This document shows positions 1-8,804 of a DNA stretch of 64,000 nucleotides, one piece after another. Position 1 is the stretch's first letter, and each line of letters begins with the position of its first letter. Under the pieces are notes generated by a model, which saw only the letters and a list, made by a program, of their open reading frames with translations, had not been told where the DNA came from and did no database searches. The position numbers and the translations under genes were made by a program. Source of the DNA: Tanypteryx hageni (lineage: Eukaryota; Arthropoda; Insecta; Odonata; Petaluridae); NCBI GenBank assembly GCA_028673005.1, contig CM054116.1:145821173-145885172 (forward strand), in the 5' to 3' direction.

Positions 1-109
1 CTAATGTGCACCTTCCTCACAACCCAGTACCCAGTACCTGCTGACCTTCATGAAAAACCCGACTAAGACTACTACCATACTCGAATGGAGGATGTGGAAC
101 TTTTTCCTG

Positions 110-838
110 CTACAGCACAGACAATGGAGTGCGGGGAACAAAGGACAGTAGTCTAGCCATGGGAGACACACCCATAACTGAGAATGGTGTTGCACGGTAG
201 CTCAGTAAACAGTTGAGCAACCGCTGGATCACCGATAAGTGCTTTGTATCTTTTGATAACATAGACTTTATCAAGACCTTCTTGAAAATTTGCACCGACC
301 TTTCGGCGATGCCGTTTGATTCTGGGTTGTAAGGTGGAGCGTACAGTAAATGTATGCTTTCATTTTTGCAAAAAAACTTGAACTCCTTAGCACAAAATGG
401 AGGACCGTTATCACATACTATTGTATTAGGATAAGCAAAACGAGAGAACACTTCGTCTAATTTTGTTTGTAAATGCGGGTACGCTGTACCCGTATTCATC
501 AGGAAACACTCTACCCACTTGGAATAAGCGTCACACAAAATGTGATACCTGGACCCTTGCAAGTCAAACAAATCTAAGTGAATCCGCTCCCAAGGCATGC
601 TAAACTCCGGCCACGACCGACGTAACTTGGTTGGGTTGGTCCGTTGGGCAGACTGACAAATGTCACATTGAGATATGACCCTCTCTATGTCCTGATCCAT
701 GTTTGCCCACCAGACATAGGACCGTGCAAGCAACTTAGTACGGACAACCCCAGAATGACCGTGATGTAAAAACTTAATAACTGTTCTGTAACGAGCAAGG
801 GAAAATAACACGATTTCAATTAAATACACAATTATCAT
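110..838 (-). pseudogene. Gypsy 1 integrase
   Basis: A 242-codon minus-strand frame. The H2C2 zinc finger (HHGHSGVVRTK … CDICQ) is followed by the DDE core: Asp in HLDLFDLQG, Asp in IVCDNGPPF, and Glu in PESNGIAERS. The frame breaks at 110. A C-terminal segment reading RVFHEGQQVLGTG continues in a shifted frame toward base 1. It closely resembles K02A2.6-type Gypsy integrases. Confidence 0.88.
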
Positions 839-1745
839 GAACCGACGATGAATTCTGTAAATTGAAATACTTCCTCAACGGCGAGTAAATAGGAACCTTG
901 GGCCATCCCCGCATAACAAACTTACTGACCTTGGACAAAATACTGTCCTTTCCAGTATGACTACTAATTTCTGAAAGAGGAATGAGCGCAGTGGACAAAT
1001 AAATGAAATTACACTCATCAACATTGACTAACTGAGCAGATGGCAATTGGGACATCACATCGGCTTGGGGAATGCCTGAACCTTTCTTATACACTATAAT
1101 ATAGTCGTAGGCAGATAAAATTATAGCCCAACGAATCAGATGAGAGGATGCCATAACAGGTATTTTCTTATTCTCTGCAAAAAGTGTTTTCAGAGGCTCA
1201 TGGTCACTATAAATAGTGAAATGATGACCATACAAATATTTATGAAATTTTTTAATTCCATAAATCACTGCCAGACCCTCTTTGTGTAGTTCACTATAAT
1301 TACGTTGAGTGGGTGTCAGGGAAGCAGACTCAAAAGCTATGGGACGATCAACTCCATCAACAATCTGGCTCAACACTGCACCTACCCCATAAGGACTGGC
1401 ATCCACTGTGATGCTAACAGGTTTGTCTGGGTCAAACAACACCAGCAATGCTTCTTCTGAAAGCATGTTCTTGCCGGTCTCAAAGGCATACTCATACTCC
1501 GGGGACCAGTTCCAAGGAACACCTTTCCGGAGGAGCTCATGAAGAAGCTCTAAGACGGTAGGGAACCTAGGAAAATTCCTATAAAAACTAAGCATTGAAA
1601 GATAGAACTTGAGCCGAGTTACATTTTGAGGTGTAGGGGCAGACTTTTTTCTCAACTTTACTCTTTGAAGGACTTTTACCCCGACTGGACAAAGTAAACC
1701 CCAGAAACTCCAAAGAATCCACAAAGAATTCACTCTTCTCAACAT
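816..1745 (-). pseudogene. Gypsy 1 RT thumb and RNase H
   Basis: A minus-strand frame of 309 codons. It holds the connection (FYRNFPRFPTVLELLHELL), then RNase H with SITVDASPYGVGAVLSQ, the Glu in YSELHKEGLAV, and YSDHEPLKTLF, which supply the expected acidic residues. It ends with the region leading to the integrase. It overlaps the integrase frame by about 23 bases in another frame, which indicates a frameshift in the original pol reading frame. Confidence 0.85.
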
Positions 1746-2066
1746 TTAATTTCACATAATGCTTGTCCAGGCATTTCAAAACCTGCTCCAGCGCTACGTG
1801 GCATGACTTGTGGTTGACTCCCCCAACGAGGATGTTGTCCAAAAACGCTGCGCAGTTATCTACGCCTTTTAGAATAGTATCAATAACATTTGGAACAGTG
1901 CAGGAGCTGAGGAAAGCCCAAACAAAAACCTATTATACACATAAAGACCATTAATAGTGTTAACCATGAGCAGCTCCTTGTTAGCATCATTAACCTGCAG
2001 TTGTAAATATGCATTGGTCAAATCAAGGCGACAGAAGGTTTTACACCTTACAAACTTATTGAACAC
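1588..2066 (-). pseudogene. Gypsy 1 reverse transcriptase palm, broken
   Basis: Two minus-strand frames (1869-2066 and 1588-1842) carry the RT palm. The first has FCRLDLTNAYLQL and the FGLSSAPALFQ block that follows the fingers. The second begins inside the polymerase motif, which reads F-L-D-N instead of the usual Y-L/V-D-D, so the second catalytic Asp is replaced. LEFLGFTLSSRG follows, normal for Gypsy. The frameshift between the pieces and the changed catalytic residue show that the enzyme is inactive. Confidence 0.8.
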
Positions 2067-2075
2067 ATCATCCGA

Positions 2076-2963
2076 TCAAGAAATGGGGTATTTGTCAGCT
2101 CTGATTTGAGGGTTCAGTGTAGTTTTTAGATCTACACACAGACGTAAGTTTCCTGACATCTTAGGAACACTAACCAATGGGCTCGCCCAATCACTATGAT
2201 TGACTTTAGTAATTACCCCCTGAGCTTCCAAAGACTCAAGCTCTCTACTGACTTCCAACCTCAGAGCATAGGGAACATCATAGGCCCGATGGAAGACAGG
2301 AGAAGCACCCTCTTTTAAGTTTATGTTGACTGTAAAATCCTGAATAGGCAGACCATTATCAGACTTAGAAAAAGCACGAGGGAAACATTGAGACAGGCTT
2401 GCAACATGAAACTGAAACTTACTACCAGACACGACTAAAGCTTGACTTTGGCTCACTAAGGTACGCCATGAAGGGTACAATATGTCCAACCAATTACGAC
2501 CCAATATAGCAGGACCAGATAATCCCTTAACAATTAACGGACATTTAGACATGGTTGCAAGACCCGACCCTACACTCACTGATATGACCCCACAGACATT
2601 TAAAGTATTTTTATTTGCTGTGACCAATTGACCGAGGAATGGTTTTAAGTTAAGTGACATAAAAGACTTAATGCAGAGACCAAAACTGACCAGCGACGAT
2701 GAGCTCCCGCAGTTAATGAGAAACTCAACTTCAACTCCATTCACAAACAGGTTAACAGACATTGAAACTGAAAGAAAATCATTCATCACATTACAAGACA
2801 AGGTAACTAAATTTTGACTAAAATTCTTGCAAAACTGAGATGTATGACCTGTTTTATTGCACGAGAAGCACTTCCAGCTCTTTGCAGGACAGTTCGACAT
2901 TGGTGCCTCTTGAAACACAATGTGGAAGACTTCCTGGCTCTCTCTCTTGAAGGATCCCAACAA
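2076..2963 (-). pseudogene. Gypsy 1 zinc knuckle, protease and RT fingers
   Basis: A 295-codon minus-strand frame. Near residue 34 it has a CCHC zinc knuckle (CFSCNKTGHTSQFC). Around residues 80-90 it has a retropepsin-like segment in which the catalytic D(S/T)G region reads LINCGSS, so the active-site Asp appears changed to Asn. ILGRNWLD follows, as in Gypsy proteases. The C-terminal third is the RT fingers (WASPLVSVPK, then LRLCVDLK). The frame ends at 2076 and the palm continues in other frames. Confidence 0.8.
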
Positions 2964-3085
2964 GGAAGGGATGACTCATGCTCTGCACCTCTGTAATGAT
3001 GGTCACTTTGACTTGCAGACCGACCTCGACTGGTATTGTGTTGGCCACGGCTTGCAGAACGACCTCTGGACTGGTAGTGAATGAT

Positions 3086-3750
3086 TTAGCCCCACTTGTC
3101 TGTCTTCTGCAGAGTCCATCTGTTCTTGTCAACTTTGCAAATGTCTCCTGTTGACTGGGCACCTGAGGCTGACTGAAGAAGCTGAATGGGACTTGGCATG
3201 ACAGTATCCATGTCACGAACAATCTTGCAGGCACCTCCAAAAGACAACTTTTCAATTTCTGACAAGAGCTTGCTTGTTATAGACTCATTGAGCAGCCCAC
3301 AGACCAATCTATCTCTCAGGGCTTCATCCAAAAACTGACCAAACTTGCAATTTATCGACAAACACTTTATTGCTGATATGAAATCTTACAATGACTCACC
3401 AGGGTGCTGGTTATGACTAAAAAACTTGTATCGCTCTGAGATCATGCACGTTTTTGAAGCAAACTTATCCATGAGAACTTTTACACTCATGGAAACTGCA
3501 ATCTTTTAGTTTCCTAGAACTAAGACTTTCCACAATAACTTGTACTTCTCTGCTCCCAAATATAGACACAGATGACTAGCTCTCTCACTAGGATTGATTT
3601 GTGACACGTCAAAGTACAGACCCAATCATTCCAAAAAAAACTCAAATGACTCCGATGAAGGCTCGTAAACCGGAACAGGGAGATTGTTCGACACAGCACT
3701 AATGATGGGTTTTGTTTCGCTATCATCATGTTGATCACCATCAGAATCAC
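3086..3750 (-). pseudogene. gag remnant of Gypsy element 1
   Basis: Two short minus-strand frames (3086-3361 and 3520-3750) sit between the primer site and the zinc knuckle. The first holds a retroviral-gag-like stretch with LRDRLVCGL and a following S-K-L-L-S-E motif typical of arthropod Gypsy Gag proteins. The two are in different frames and separated by stops, so Gag is not translatable here. Confidence 0.6.
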
Positions 3751-3776
3751 CAGCCATGTGCATGTATAAGTACAAT

Positions 3777-3790
3777 CATCCTCGTCGCCA
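3777..3790 (-). promoter_or_regulatory. Primer binding site, tRNA-Ser type
   Basis: On the minus strand the 14 bases TGGCGACGAGGATG lie two bases inside the LTR edge. They are complementary to the 3' end of an insect-type tRNA-Ser (…CATCCTCGTCGCCA, from general knowledge). This fixes the LTR boundary and the element's orientation. Confidence 0.7.
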
Positions 3791-3792
3791 AA

Positions 3793-3969
3793 TGTTATGT
3801 ATTCCAGGACTACTCGCGGAAATATGATGAGAGAGAGAGAGCAATACCGATGCCCGACAAGACCGGCCTAGACTGCCAAGTCCGCACAACGACATGCATG
3901 CATGCAGCAGCGCGGCAGATGGCGAAAACAAAGACTAGTATACTACAATGTGCAATTCAATTCATAACA
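3793..3969 (-). repeat. 5' LTR of Gypsy element 1
   Basis: The 177-bp segment begins and ends with an inverted TGTTATG/CATAACA pair, as expected for an LTR bounded by TG...CA. On the minus strand it is followed after two bases by a primer binding site and then by gag remnants. No second copy is in the window, so the call rests on the terminal repeats, the adjacent primer site and the position. Confidence 0.75.
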
Positions 3970-4233
3970 GTGGGGTGATTATCAACCGATTCTGTTTTCT
4001 TAAAGTGTTAAACTATCGCAGTCAACGTACCAGCGCCACATACTTCAGATGAAGATACTAACCCAACCCCATCATTTAACATTGACATAACAGTCCCAAC
4101 AGGTCCTATTGTCTTGACTGAACCGTCTTTGGACATGCCTTCTGCCCTCCCACCTGTTGTGCCTGTTAACTCCTACAGTGGTGTCACTACCAGAGGTAAA
4201 GCTGGAGTCAACAAATCTAAACTCAAGTGACTG
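3970..4233 (+). pseudogene. LINE copy D: C-terminal end of ORF1
   Basis: Directly after the Gypsy LTR, a short frame (NRFCFLKVLNYRS from about 3978) matches the LINE ORF1 segment NRFKFPLNK of copy B. After a frame change, 4021-4230 is open and ends in VTTRGKAG…SKLK and TGA at 4228-4230. This tail resembles those of copies A (VTRLQSGI) and C (VTRGQTGA). The upstream part of ORF1 is displaced by the Gypsy insertion and lies beyond the left edge. Confidence 0.75.
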
Positions 4234-5128
4234 TTAACCCTTTTAACTGAGAGTACATGGTGTGCTTCTTACACAGATTTTTTTGTTATAAAAAACCACT
4301 ATTATTCAATTAATCCTTTTGTTATATTTACAATCATTTATAAGCGAATTTGAGAAATTCCAAATGATTTTTTCATTAGTAATCTACATATTTCAAAAAG
4401 AGAGTCTTAAGGTACACTTTCATGAATATTTTTGGATGTAAATCTATGAGTCAGTTGATAATTTTTAGGGATATACTTATAATGTCATCAGTTCAATTAA
4501 AGAAATTGGAAATCGCACAATAGAACATAAATAATAATTGTACAAGAGAAGAAAAATTTCTGCATCATGATCTTGAAAACTGTACTTGCTTTACCTTTTC
4601 AATTTGAATATTTGTGCAATTCACTATATTATTTATATTAGTTCTGTCAAATAACAGACTGAAACAGTCTACTGGGAGCTTTAAAACAAAAACCTAACAC
4701 AAATAAAAAAAATGTACAAACCTTGAAGGATCAGAGTCAGTGAAGAAACTGTTGAGATGCGATATCCAATTACAAGAAATAACATATTTTATGATGCTGG
4801 TCAGTGAAGAAACTACTGAGAGACAATCTCAAATTATGTGAAATAACAAATGTTCTTTAGATAGAAACAATACTTGCAGGATAAAATGTGAACAATGTCT
4901 GTACAAAGAAAAAAGCACTGATTTCCATAATGCATAACACAGCATTCTCTTAGAAAAAACATCCAAACTCAAAGGATTACCACGGAAAACAATGTTTTTA
5001 GCAGTAAAGGTTCCAAATACTTCATTCCAGCTACTGAAGGGTCAGGGTCATAAAAGGCCAAAGGAACTCTGTCATAAAATGTATGCCCGGGGTGTCCACA
5101 GCACCCCACACAAGTACTGGAGGGTTAA
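4234..5128. mobile_element. piggyBac-like TTAA element (non-autonomous)
   Basis: The LINE D reading frame is interrupted by a segment bounded by TTAA at 4234-4237 and TTAA at 5125-5128. The inner ends read TTAACCCT… and …AGGGTTAA, and both subterminal regions carry AGTAC(A/T)TG followed by GTGTG in inverted orientation. Removing one TTAA plus the insert (891 bp, a multiple of three) restores the LINE frame. No transposase is present. Inside, at about 4735-4850, a unit of about 60 bp starting GTCAGTGAAGAAACT is imperfectly repeated twice. Confidence 0.7.
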
Positions 5129-5658
5129 GTGATGTTATAGATCCTAGCTCACAGAAAAGCCTTCAAGTTCTGCATTTAAATATCCAATGGATTAGCAATA
5201 AAGTTTATCAACTGGAAACATTCTTAACTGAAACCCACCCAGACATTGTGTGTGTTACTGAATATTGCCTGAAAGACAGTGAAGTTTGTTTGTCTATTAA
5301 ATTTTCCTGGTTATAGAGTTGTCTTTTCCTTCTGTAGAAATTGTCTAAAAATGGTAGTGTATTTACATTAATTAGAAGTGGACTGCAATCTGGTCAGTTA
5401 AAAACTGTCAGCAATCTTTGTGTAGTATTGGATTTTGAATGTTGTTCCACCAATTTAGTAATTAATAATTGCCATATTGCCATCTTATGTTTGTACAGAT
5501 CACCTAATGGTAACTTCAGTGTTTTAAAGGATAATTTGACAGATGCCCTTGATATAACTTCAAGGCACTTCAAATATATTATTGTGTTTGGGGACTTGAA
5601 TGTTGACTACAGTACTCATAATACCTTGAAATTACAACTGCTCAATATATTTCTTTAA
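5129..5658 (+). pseudogene. LINE copy D: ORF2 endonuclease remnant
   Basis: After the TTAA element the ORF2 frame continues with LQVLHLNIQWISNKV, the first APE-endonuclease block. VCVTEYCL, LCLYRSPNGNF and VFGDLNVDYS follow, the last being the GDFN-like block. There is one stop near 5314 and the sequence ends at 5658 before the reverse transcriptase. An apparent ATG at 5083 lies inside the inserted element and is not a LINE start. No in-frame ATG precedes the endonuclease core once the insert is removed. Confidence 0.8.
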
Positions 5659-5916
5659 CAGTTAGATAAACTTCATTTGTAAATTAAATAGGGATGATCT
5701 AAAACATAAATAATTGCTTCAAGACTTGTATAGCTAAATGTGCACTGTGTGAACTCGACAGTCATATTAATTAAAGCTGTCAGAGTGCAGTGCAGATGTC
5801 ACACATATAGATACCCTTTATCGATGGTACTTACTTAAACTTAAGTTCAAGATCATATTTTAATATAGTAGGACAAATAATAAATGGAATTCATATTTAA
5901 TAACAATACGCATGCT
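5659..5916. other. Unassigned AT-rich sequence
   Basis: This stretch between the LINE D remnant and the hAT left end has no convincing frame, repeat or RNA gene. The last eight bases (CGCATGCT) may be the left target duplication of the hAT element that starts at 5917. Confidence 0.5.
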
Positions 5917-6288
5917 CAGTGGCATACTAAGGGTGGTGCAAGAGGGGCGGTCTGCCCCGGATGACAGCCAGGAAGGGAGTGCCATCAGGAGAGTTGAAAT
6001 ACCAGTACAAGTTTTCAAACCAAATGAAAAATTCGCCAAAGTAAAAAAAATTTAACCCTTGAGCCAGCTCGCCCTTGTTTGTAACACGACTGGGCACACA
6101 TTGTATTTTGTCCATGATGCATTTTTCAAAATACAACTCTGGTGTTTGAAAGAATTAATAGTTCAATTTAAAAAAAATGATATTTTATTTCCTTTAATGA
6201 TGACTCACAGTGGTAATTCTTTATTAAACATCCATATGTTCAAACACTAATAAGGTTAAAAGCACGATGTCGAAGAGTTTGTCTAGAC

Positions 6289-6609
6289 ATGCAGCAGCCT
6301 CTCCTCCAATACGACAATGTGCGGCCTCACACAAGTGCGAGGACAACTGCAGAGATTCGCCGCCTTGGTTTCACTGTCTTGGATCATCCACCATACAGCC
6401 CCGACTTGGCACTATCTGATTTCCATCTCTTCCCAAAACCTAAGGAACATCTGACAGGACATCATTTCATGACAGACAATGCAGTCAAGGTGGCGGTGAA
6501 ACTGTGGTTCCATCAGCAAGATGCACAGTTCTATCAGGATGGACTTCTAAAACTGCATGAACGTTGGCGGAAGTGTGTAGACAGCAGAGGGGATTATGTC
6601 GAGAAATAA
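6289..6609 (+). pseudogene. mariner transposase, C-terminal half
   Basis: A 106-codon frame matching the C-terminal half of mariner transposases. It has YDNVRPHTS with the second catalytic Asp, HPPYSPDLALSDFHLF with the third Asp exactly 34 residues later (DD34D), and ends in RWRKCVDSRGDYVEK, a standard mariner C-terminus. The N-terminal helix-turn-helix and the first catalytic Asp are missing, so this is a 5'-truncated dead copy. The following 50 bases resemble a mariner 3' region, but I cannot confirm a terminal repeat. Confidence 0.88.
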
Positions 6610-6984
6610 CTGTGTATAGATATAAAATATAGTTCAAGAAAGTTACCCGTTTTGGTTTCAATTAAATATCTATTCCCATTTCCATGCTAAAAATTAGGAG
6701 GCATTACTTTTCAGCATGCCCTTGTATATATGTGTGTGATATCTTTCTACCTAAGTACTTCTGAAAAATCACTGCTTGTGCTTGTAATATTTTTAGGAGC
6801 CCTGCCGATAATGCGTACCCTCTGTTCAGAGGAAAGAGGCTTTGGATAATATATATATGTAAACTAGTAGAAGGTGCTTGCATTCTGCAAGTCAAATTTC
6901 AGGTCTGTGGCATATCTAGAAGTACCTTAGGTTATATATATATATATATATATAACAACTTACGGAAAAGGAAAGGTAAAATGA

Positions 6985-7269
6985 ATATATGGATGTCAAC
7001 AAGGTGTTGGGATGAGGAAACCCAGTGAGCACTCACCAATCAGACGACTTCAGGTTGGCGAGGCCCCGGGGATGTCGAAGCGACACATGCGACTCTGTAG
7101 CTGAAGAAGGAGTAGTTCCAAAAGCTTTACGTTTGTGATGTTTCTGTGTTTTTGTGTTATTTTACGTGTGTCGCTTTGACATCCCCGGGGCCTCGCCAAC
7201 CTGAAGTCGTCTGATTGGTGAGTGCTCACTGGGTTTCCTCATCCCAACACCTTGTTGACATCCATATAT
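6985..7269. repeat. Near-perfect 103-bp fold-back derived from Penelope-like element
   Basis: The left arm 6985-7087 and right arm 7167-7269 are inverted copies matching at about 102 of 103 positions, with a 79-base spacer. The spacer plus right arm is homologous to the minus-strand segment 52085-52220 at the 5' end of the Penelope-like element (shared blocks: CTGAAGA…AAAGCTT, TTTTACGTGT, CTCGCCAACCTGAAGTC, GTGCTCACTGGG). Penelope-like elements often carry inverted terminal copies, so this looks like a stripped-down tail-to-tail end. It encodes no protein. Confidence 0.8.
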
Positions 7270-7302
7270 ATATATGTATATAAGAGGGATAGGATATATA
7301 TA

Positions 7303-7584
7303 TGTGGGACTGAGATGGTGTACAGGTGGTGATCGTCGCTTGTTTGTGATGGGTGGTGATCGTCAGTTGTTCAGAGTGGATGCTAGGAGTGAGAGAGTTA
7401 GGTGATGGCAAAATGGCGAGAGGTTGGCGCGAGTGAAAGTGGGACGATGACGTGAATGTAGCTGAGTAGCAGAATGGACGGTGTGTGTACGACGGAAGTT
7501 TACCAGTGTGCTTAGTGATTGAAGGATAATAAAATTTATCCGAAATAAGTTCTCTCGTCTCCTTTATCCGCACCCCACAACTTT
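7303..7584 (+). repeat. 5' LTR of LTR element 2
   Basis: It starts TGTGGGAC and ends CCCCACAACTTT, directly against the primer binding site. A 282-bp partner with about 98% identity is at 16384-16665. It contains AATAAAATTTATCC about 60 bases before the end, a plausible polyadenylation signal, and CTTTATCCGCACCCC near the 3' edge. Confidence 0.92.
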
Positions 7585-7602
7585 TGGGTGCTCGTCCGGG
7601 AT
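7585..7602 (+). promoter_or_regulatory. Primer binding site, tRNA-Pro type
   Basis: TGGGTGCTCGTCCGGGAT abuts the LTR with no gap. It differs at one position from the tRNA-Pro complement TGGGGGCTCGTCCGGGAT used by murine leukaemia virus (established knowledge), so the element was probably primed by tRNA-Pro. Confidence 0.8.
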
Positions 7603-7703
7603 GTGGAAAGGAACGTGAGATGAAGACGCGCCATGAAACCAGTAGGACGAATTTTAGTTTATTTATAAGACAAATGGAAGTTTATATGTAAGACGAATAG
7701 ACG

Positions 7704-7727
7704 AAAGACGAGACGTTATCTTACGAA
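7704..7727 (+). repeat. Left target-site duplication of LINE copy A
   Basis: The 24 bases at 7704-7727 reappear at 11805-11828 with one mismatch, on the other side of the LINE. Because the target is itself a 22-bp tandem repeat, the exact duplication length is ambiguous, but the match and its placement at both edges are clear. Confidence 0.8.
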
Positions 7728-7736
7728 GCAAGCAAT

Positions 7737-8786
7737 ATGGCGGACGGATACGATGGGCCTCGATGTCGCTCATGCAATATTGACGTAAATATTAATTTAA
7801 GCATTGCTTGCAATGGAAAGTGCTCGCATTTATTTCACATAAAGTGTGTAGGATTAACTGATAATGAAGTTAAAGTGATAAAAGGAAATAGTGCGATTCT
7901 GTGGATGTGTAATACCTGCCGGTGTGATACGCAACAACAGAGTGATGACTGCATATGCAATACTAGTGAATCCTCAGCGATAGCAGTGCTACGGGAGAGT
8001 ATGGCTATTTTGGAGAAAAGAGTGGCCAGTATTGAAAAACAGAAAGTGGCTGGAGCAGAGGAAAATAAAAATTACACCCAGGTAGTGCATAATAAGTGTG
8101 AAGTCATCCCAAAAAGTGAACGAGTACATCTTCCCTCAAAACCTGTTAAGGCTGCAAACACCATTGCTGCTGTAGTGATGAAAGAGCACATCCCCGATTC
8201 CAAGGAAGAAGAGGAAAAGGAACCTCATACTGACGATGAGGGTTTCACCACTGTCCGACCAAAAAGGAAGCCACGAAATATTGCCAAAAACGAAAGTAAA
8301 TCAGAAAATGTAACACGAGGTAAGAGACGATATAGCGCTGTTTTTGGTACAAACAGTGAAATTGATAATTTTGCTATTAAAAAACGAGCGTGGATATTTT
8401 TGGGAAGAATTAAGGTGGATGTGACCTCTGAAAAACTATTGCTTTTTCTCTCAAAGAAGTTCAATAATGAAAATTTCACCTGTGAAAAACTTGAAACGTA
8501 TAATAAATACAGTGCTTCATTTAAAATTGGTGCAAACTACAGCTTATTAAAGGAATTAAACAATAGTGTAAATTGGCCTTCAGGTGCATGTGTTAAAAGA
8601 TTTTCCTTTATTAGGTGGAATCAACAAAGAAATCCCAAGCAAACAAATCCTGATGTGGACAGTGTCGGTGAATCTATTCAAAACCCAGCCCCCTTAGCCA
8701 GTGAAATTAAAGCACTTACAGTACAACCTGAAAAAAGAGTAACACGATTGCAGTCGGGAATAACCATGCCTAAATCTCTGTCATGA
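7737..8786 (+). CDS. LINE A ORF1: PHD-finger nucleic-acid-binding protein
   Basis: This 349-residue protein begins MADGYDGPRC nine bases after the element edge. Residues 10-62 form a PHD-type zinc finger in Cys4-His-Cys3 order (CRSC, CNGKC, HLFHIKC, WMCNTC). A predicted coiled-coil-like stretch (ILEKRVASIEKQ) is at about residues 85-105 and an acidic region follows. At residues 215-300 is a conserved C-terminal domain (IFLGRIKVD … NWPSGACVKRF) also found in copies B and C. It is probably an RNA-binding chaperone for the LINE transcript. The frame stops at TGA 8784-8786, and ORF2 follows in the same frame with no other stop. Confidence 0.9.
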   Translation: MADGYDGPRCRSCNIDVNINLSIACNGKCSHLFHIKCVGLTDNEVKVIKGNSAILWMCNTCRCDTQQQSDDCICNTSESSAIAVLRESMAILEKRVASIEKQKVAGAEENKNYTQVVHNKCEVIPKSERVHLPSKPVKAANTIAAVVMKEHIPDSKEEEEKEPHTDDEGFTTVRPKRKPRNIAKNESKSENVTRGKRRYSAVFGTNSEIDNFAIKKRAWIFLGRIKVDVTSEKLLLFLSKKFNNENFTCEKLETYNKYSASFKIGANYSLLKELNNSVNWPSGACVKRFSFIRWNQQRNPKQTNPDVDSVGESIQNPAPLASEIKALTVQPEKRVTRLQSGITMPKSLS

Positions 8787-8792
8787 CTAGAT
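8784..8792 (+). promoter_or_regulatory. Candidate stop-readthrough site TGA CTA G at ORF1/ORF2 junction
   Basis: ORF1 ends TGA, immediately followed by CTAGAT, and the reading frame then runs open into ORF2. TGA-CTAG is the best known efficient readthrough context (alphaviruses and several animal genes). The same TGA CT(A/G) and the same in-frame arrangement occur in copies B (27576), C (41694) and D (4228). Function is inferred from conservation and frame. Confidence 0.55.
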
Positions 8793-8804
8793 AACGAAGG
8801 TACT

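Larger units (their letters stand above)
1..3969 (-). mobile_element. Ty3/Gypsy LTR retrotransposon 1, truncated by window edge
   Basis: Read on the minus strand the order is LTR, tRNA primer site, gag, zinc knuckle, protease, reverse transcriptase, RNase H, integrase, which is the Ty3/Gypsy order. The 5' LTR is at 3793-3969; the other LTR would lie left of base 1. Coding pieces fall in all three frames, so the element is dead. It is inserted in ORF1 of a LINE whose coding sequence resumes at 3970. No env-like frame is seen. Some catalytic residues are altered (see the separate entries). Confidence 0.9.

Noticed and set aside
1..195. 64-codon minus-strand open frame at the left edge
   Set aside because: It overlaps the shifted C-terminus of the Gypsy integrase and its amino-acid sequence is the wrong frame; the RVFHEGQQVLGTG reading is the meaningful one.
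3832..3841. (GA)n run as a regulatory GAGA element
   Set aside because: It is a short simple repeat inside the LTR; nothing else supports a regulatory role.
5083..5128. ATG at 5083 as the start of a LINE ORF2
   Set aside because: It lies inside the TTAA-bounded insert. The LINE frame resumes only after 5128.
7226..7573. 115-codon minus-strand frame, with a 102-codon twin at 16346-16654
   Set aside because: Both are the antisense of the LTR pair; their similarity is LTR similarity, not a gene.
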